This document shows positions 61,889-64,000 of a stretch of 64,000 nucleotides of DNA, piece after piece. Source of the DNA: Treponema sp. (GTDB taxonomy: Bacteria > Spirochaetota > Spirochaetia > Treponematales > Treponemataceae); assembly GCA_017449285.1 (NCBI GenBank), contig JAFSJX010000056.1, forward strand, positions 60,080 to 124,079, read 5' to 3'. Under the pieces are notes generated by a model. That model was not told the origin of the DNA. It searched no databases and worked only from the letters and a program-made list of their open reading frames with translations. Positions within the stretch are counted from its first letter, which is position 1. The number at the start of each line of letters is the position of its first letter. A program made the translations under genes and the position numbers.

Positions 61889-62590
61889 TTACTGGTCATT
61901 AAACTCACTTACAAGCGCTGAGACCGTAGCCTTAGCATCTCCGTAAATCATAACCGTATTGTCGTTCGTAAAGAGCGGGTTCTCCACGCCAGAGAAGCCC
62001 GTACCCTTACCACGCTTCAATACGAATACAGTGCGCGCTTCGTGAGCGTTTACAATCGGCATACCATAGAGCGGCGAGCTTTCATCGTTAATCGCGTCCG
62101 GGTTTACGACATCGTTCGCACCGATAACAATCGCAACATCGACATTGCTCATCTGCGGGTTCATCTCGTCGGCAGTTTTGAGCTGCTCGTAGGGAACATT
62201 TGCCTCAGCAAGAAGAACGTTCATGTGTCCTGGCATGCGACCAGCAACCGGGTGAATCGCAAAGTTCACTTCCGCACCGTTCGCTTCCAATTTGTCACAC
62301 AACTCTTTTACAGCGTGCTGTGCCTGAGCGACTGCCATACCGTATCCCGGAACGAAAACGACATTCTTTGCAGCCTCGAGAATCATGTAAGCATCCTCGA
62401 CAGACATAGATTTTGGCTCTTTTGCCGGCCCTGCAGCACCCTTCTTCTTTGAGCCACCGAAGCTCTTGAAGAGGAGGGAACCGAATGTGCGGTTCATAGC
62501 CTTACACATAATCAATGTAAGGATGAGACCAGAAGCTCCTACGAGACAACCAGAAACAACCAATACTGTGTTGTTGATTGCAAATAGTTA
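61889..62590 (-). pseudogene. pntB: NAD(P) transhydrogenase beta subunit, 5'-truncated
   Basis: The frame begins within PntB homology (AINNTVLVVSGCLVGASG, then LILTLIMCKAMNRTFGS) and contains the whole NADP-binding domain III: VFVPGYGMAVAQAQHAV, FAIHPVAGRMPGHMNVLLAEA, VIGANDVVNPDA and YGMPIVNAHEARTVFVLKRG. Full PntB is ~460 aa; only ~230 remain, missing nearly all membrane helices. A TAA lies in frame a few codons upstream of the homology, followed by unrelated low-complexity DNA. A TTG at 62563 could start a 224-residue fragment but this is unlikely to work. pntA is not in the window. This is a rearrangement breakpoint or an assembly join. Confidence 0.85.
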
Positions 62591-62632
62591 TACAAAGGGG
62601 ATGTCTCCCCCTCGCTTCCACTGTTATATATT

Positions 62633-62653
62633 CCCCCCCCCCACACACACACA
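62633..62653. repeat. C10 tract plus (AC)n microsatellite
   Basis: Ten C (62633-62642) followed by about six AC units, ~65 nt upstream of the -10 box of the ankyrin gene and next to the pntB breakpoint. Such tracts mutate often. Confidence 0.7.
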
Positions 62654-62672
62654 TTTTCTCCTGTAAAAATCT

Positions 62673-62700
62673 CAAAGTCGCCTGAAAGTTGACCAAATTC
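62673..62700 (+). repeat. Flanking direct repeat, left copy
   Basis: CAAAGTCGCCTGAAAGTTGACC then AAA just upstream of the ankyrin gene. A near-identical copy, AAGTCGCCTGCAAGTTGACC then AAA, lies at 63808-63832 just after the gene. The TTGACC part could serve as a -35 box, but the spacing to TAATAT is 20 nt. Confidence 0.7.
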
Positions 62701-62726
62701 AAATTATTTTATGGTAATATCGAATT

Positions 62727-63797
62727 ATGAGTGAATCTGACGAAAAATTTTACGAGACTATCAGGATTAACGGAAAAGACTACGAGTACATGATGACCAG
62801 CAACACGGAAATTCTAAAAGCGGAGCTTGAAAAACTCGACTGCCGTCTTCCCATGTATTACGACTACAGGCTTAATCCAAACCTTTCCACAGATGTGCGG
62901 AAAAAAATGGCGGAGCGAAATACAAAATGGTCACTTACCACGAGCAACAAAACGGCAGTACTTAATTATTACAAAGAAGACGAGAATGGAAAGGGAACGC
63001 CATATATCATCCATCTGGCTGAGCTCATTGACCCTAAAAGAATCCGCTATAACTACTCAAAAAAGATTTTCGAAACATTTAGGGTAATCGGGAATCAGAC
63101 TCTGGATCGCCGATATTCTGAGTGGTCAGCCCTAATGCTCGCGGTGAGCCAGCGCAAAAGCGAAATCGTCAGGTTATTTCTTGAAAGCGGTGTTGACGCA
63201 AATCTCGCCGACAAGGAAGGCTTCACTCCACTCATGCTGGCGGCTTTTTTGAACGATACGGAAATCATGAAACTCTTGATTCAGTACGGAGCGGATGTAA
63301 ACGCCCAGTCAAAAAGCGGATTTTCAGCCCTCATCTACGCGATTTATATGAATTCCATTGATGCGGTCAAACTCCTTGAGCAGAACGAGTCAAATCTGAA
63401 CATCTCGATTTCCCCTAAATTAATAGAAGAAAAACGCTCTTTTTTGGAAACTTTTAACTTCTACCTGAGCAATTACTCACTGAACGGACTTGCCGACATC
63501 AGCCTTGTCTACAAAAGGGGCGGAATGAGCAAGCAGACTTTCTCAAAAATCAGAAGCAACGACAAAGACGATTATCATCCCAAAAAAGTGACCGTGCTTC
63601 AGCTGGCAATCGGGCTCAGGCTCACGCTTCCCCAGACAGAAAGCCTCTTGAGCAGCGCGGGCTATGTCTTCGACGAAAAAAAGGCGGCGGACAGAATCAT
63701 AAAAGAGCACATCAAAAACAGGGACTTTGACATCAACAAGATAAATGAAGAAATCTGGAAAGAAACAGGAAAATCATTTCTGCGGGAAGAAAAATAA
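62727..63797 (+). CDS. Ankyrin-repeat protein with C-terminal HTH-like FSKIR domain
   Basis: 356 aa. An N-terminal ~125 residues has no family I recognise. Ankyrin repeats follow (~130-220): SEWSALMLAVSQRKSEIVRL, GFTPLMLAAFLNDTEIMKLL and GFSALIYAIYMNSIDAVKLL. The C-terminal ~100 residues (SLVYKRGGMSKQTFSKIRSN, YHPKKVTVLQLAIGL, ESLLSSAGYVFDE) match an HTH-like domain I know from Firmicutes proteins, where it is fused to varied effector domains. The gene is bracketed by ~25-bp direct repeats and lies beside a gene breakpoint, suggesting a mobile unit. TAATAT (62715-62720) is 6 nt before the ATG. Confidence 0.8.
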   Translation: MSESDEKFYETIRINGKDYEYMMTSNTEILKAELEKLDCRLPMYYDYRLNPNLSTDVRKKMAERNTKWSLTTSNKTAVLNYYKEDENGKGTPYIIHLAELIDPKRIRYNYSKKIFETFRVIGNQTLDRRYSEWSALMLAVSQRKSEIVRLFLESGVDANLADKEGFTPLMLAAFLNDTEIMKLLIQYGADVNAQSKSGFSALIYAIYMNSIDAVKLLEQNESNLNISISPKLIEEKRSFLETFNFYLSNYSLNGLADISLVYKRGGMSKQTFSKIRSNDKDDYHPKKVTVLQLAIGLRLTLPQTESLLSSAGYVFDEKKAADRIIKEHIKNRDFDINKINEEIWKETGKSFLREEK

Positions 63798-63807
63798 AGG
63801 ATTTTCA

Positions 63808-63832
63808 AAAGTCGCCTGCAAGTTGACCAAAA
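63808..63832 (+). repeat. Flanking direct repeat, right copy
   Basis: AAGTCGCCTGCAAGTTGACC then AAAA, one substitution from the left copy at 62673-62700. It lies between the ankyrin gene and the convergent XRE gene, where it has no gene to promote. Confidence 0.7.
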
Positions 63833-63853
63833 AGACTTTGGCTTAGGATAAAA

Positions 63854-64000
63854 TCAAGACATCTTCGCTTCGACAAGGGCGGTGAATTCTGAAAGAGAGA
63901 GGTCAAAATATCGCGCGACTTTGTAAAGAACGGTCAGGGAGGGGATTTTCTTTCCGTTTTCGATTTCGGAAATGTAGACCTGATGAGAGTCAATCGCATC
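63854..64000 (-). CDS. XRE-family HTH protein (5' end outside window)
   Basis: The minus strand from the window edge reads DAIDSHQVYISEIENGKKIP, then SLTVLYKVARYFDLSLSEFTALVEAKMS and a TGA at 63854-63856. This is the second half of an XRE helix-turn-helix domain (the 'YISEIENGKK.PS..TL.K.A..' signature). At least 48 residues are inside the window and the start is beyond it. It is convergent with the ankyrin gene. Confidence 0.8.
   Translation of the reverse strand, partial: DAIDSHQVYISEIENGKKIPSLTVLYKVARYFDLSLSEFTALVEAKMS

Noticed and set aside
62689..62720. TTGACC/TAATAT as a standard promoter of the ankyrin gene
   Set aside because: The spacer is 20 nt, outside the normal range, and the same repeat recurs after the gene where nothing is transcribed from it. 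I keep only the -10 proximity as suggestive.

Overview
The window looks like chromosome of a host-associated spirochaete, most likely a gut or rumen Treponema. The support is BspA/TpLRR-type leucine-rich repeats, a Rpn-type nuclease remnant, a lipoprotein pectinesterase, a dense c-di-GMP gene set and moderate GC with few insertion elements. The genus call is inference from gene content; no rRNA is present.

Layout. 1-2.1 kb: a WD40 protein cut by the window edge, then a tRNA-Gln/tRNA-Glu operon. 2.2-8.2 kb: a small membrane protein, a PTS IIA-like protein, an ATP-grasp enzyme paired with a GGDEF/EAL protein, and a PTS EIIC-EAL fusion. 8.3-12.5 kb: rsgA, mutS2, argR. 12.5-17.4 kb: a signalling operon of diguanylate cyclase, FHA protein, PPP-like phosphatase and Ser/Thr kinase. 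17.4-20.6 kb: a translationally coupled operon of LRR protein, FecCD permease, ATPase and a small protein. 20.7-30.5 kb: argG, HD-GYP protein, murI, a zinc-ribbon protein, a pentapeptide-repeat/MBL pair, an HExxH lipoprotein, ilvH and a fused DAHP synthase-prephenate dehydratase. 30.5-35.1 kb: RNase II-type enzyme, a frameshifted double-glycine bacteriocin-like precursor, a MalK-type ATPase, and an orphan CdiA-CT-like nuclease. 35.3-42.2 kb: a multidomain pectinesterase and a sensor/AraC regulator broken at a C9 tract. 42.3-51.4 kb: secA, lepB, a Phd/PIN toxin-antitoxin pair, class I fumarase, a lipoprotein and a TatD hydrolase. 51.4-64 kb is accessory: small proteins, a LysR regulator, a FokI-type restriction-modification system, an alpha/beta hydrolase-acetyltransferase-nitrilase-cyclophilin-like block, a 5'-truncated pntB, an ankyrin/HTH-like protein between direct repeats, and an XRE regulator cut by the window edge.

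How it works together. Four c-di-GMP proteins (one cyclase, one degenerate GGDEF with EAL, one EIIC-EAL, one HD-GYP) point to heavy second-messenger control, linked in one operon to Ser/Thr phosphorylation. ArgR and argG share a similar 14-bp box at their promoters. Pectinesterase and the sensor/AraC regulator fit polysaccharide use.

The most unusual observations are: (1) about fourteen genes whose -10 hexamer lies 5-8 nt from the start codon, often with a -35 at 17-nt spacing, implying widespread leaderless transcripts; (2) an LRR protein where a FecCD-type transporter operon would normally have its binding protein; (3) a bacteriocin-like precursor and a regulator each interrupted at a homopolymer tract; (4) a FokI-like R-M system bracketed by inverted copies of a structured dispersed element; (5) the EIIC-EAL fusion.
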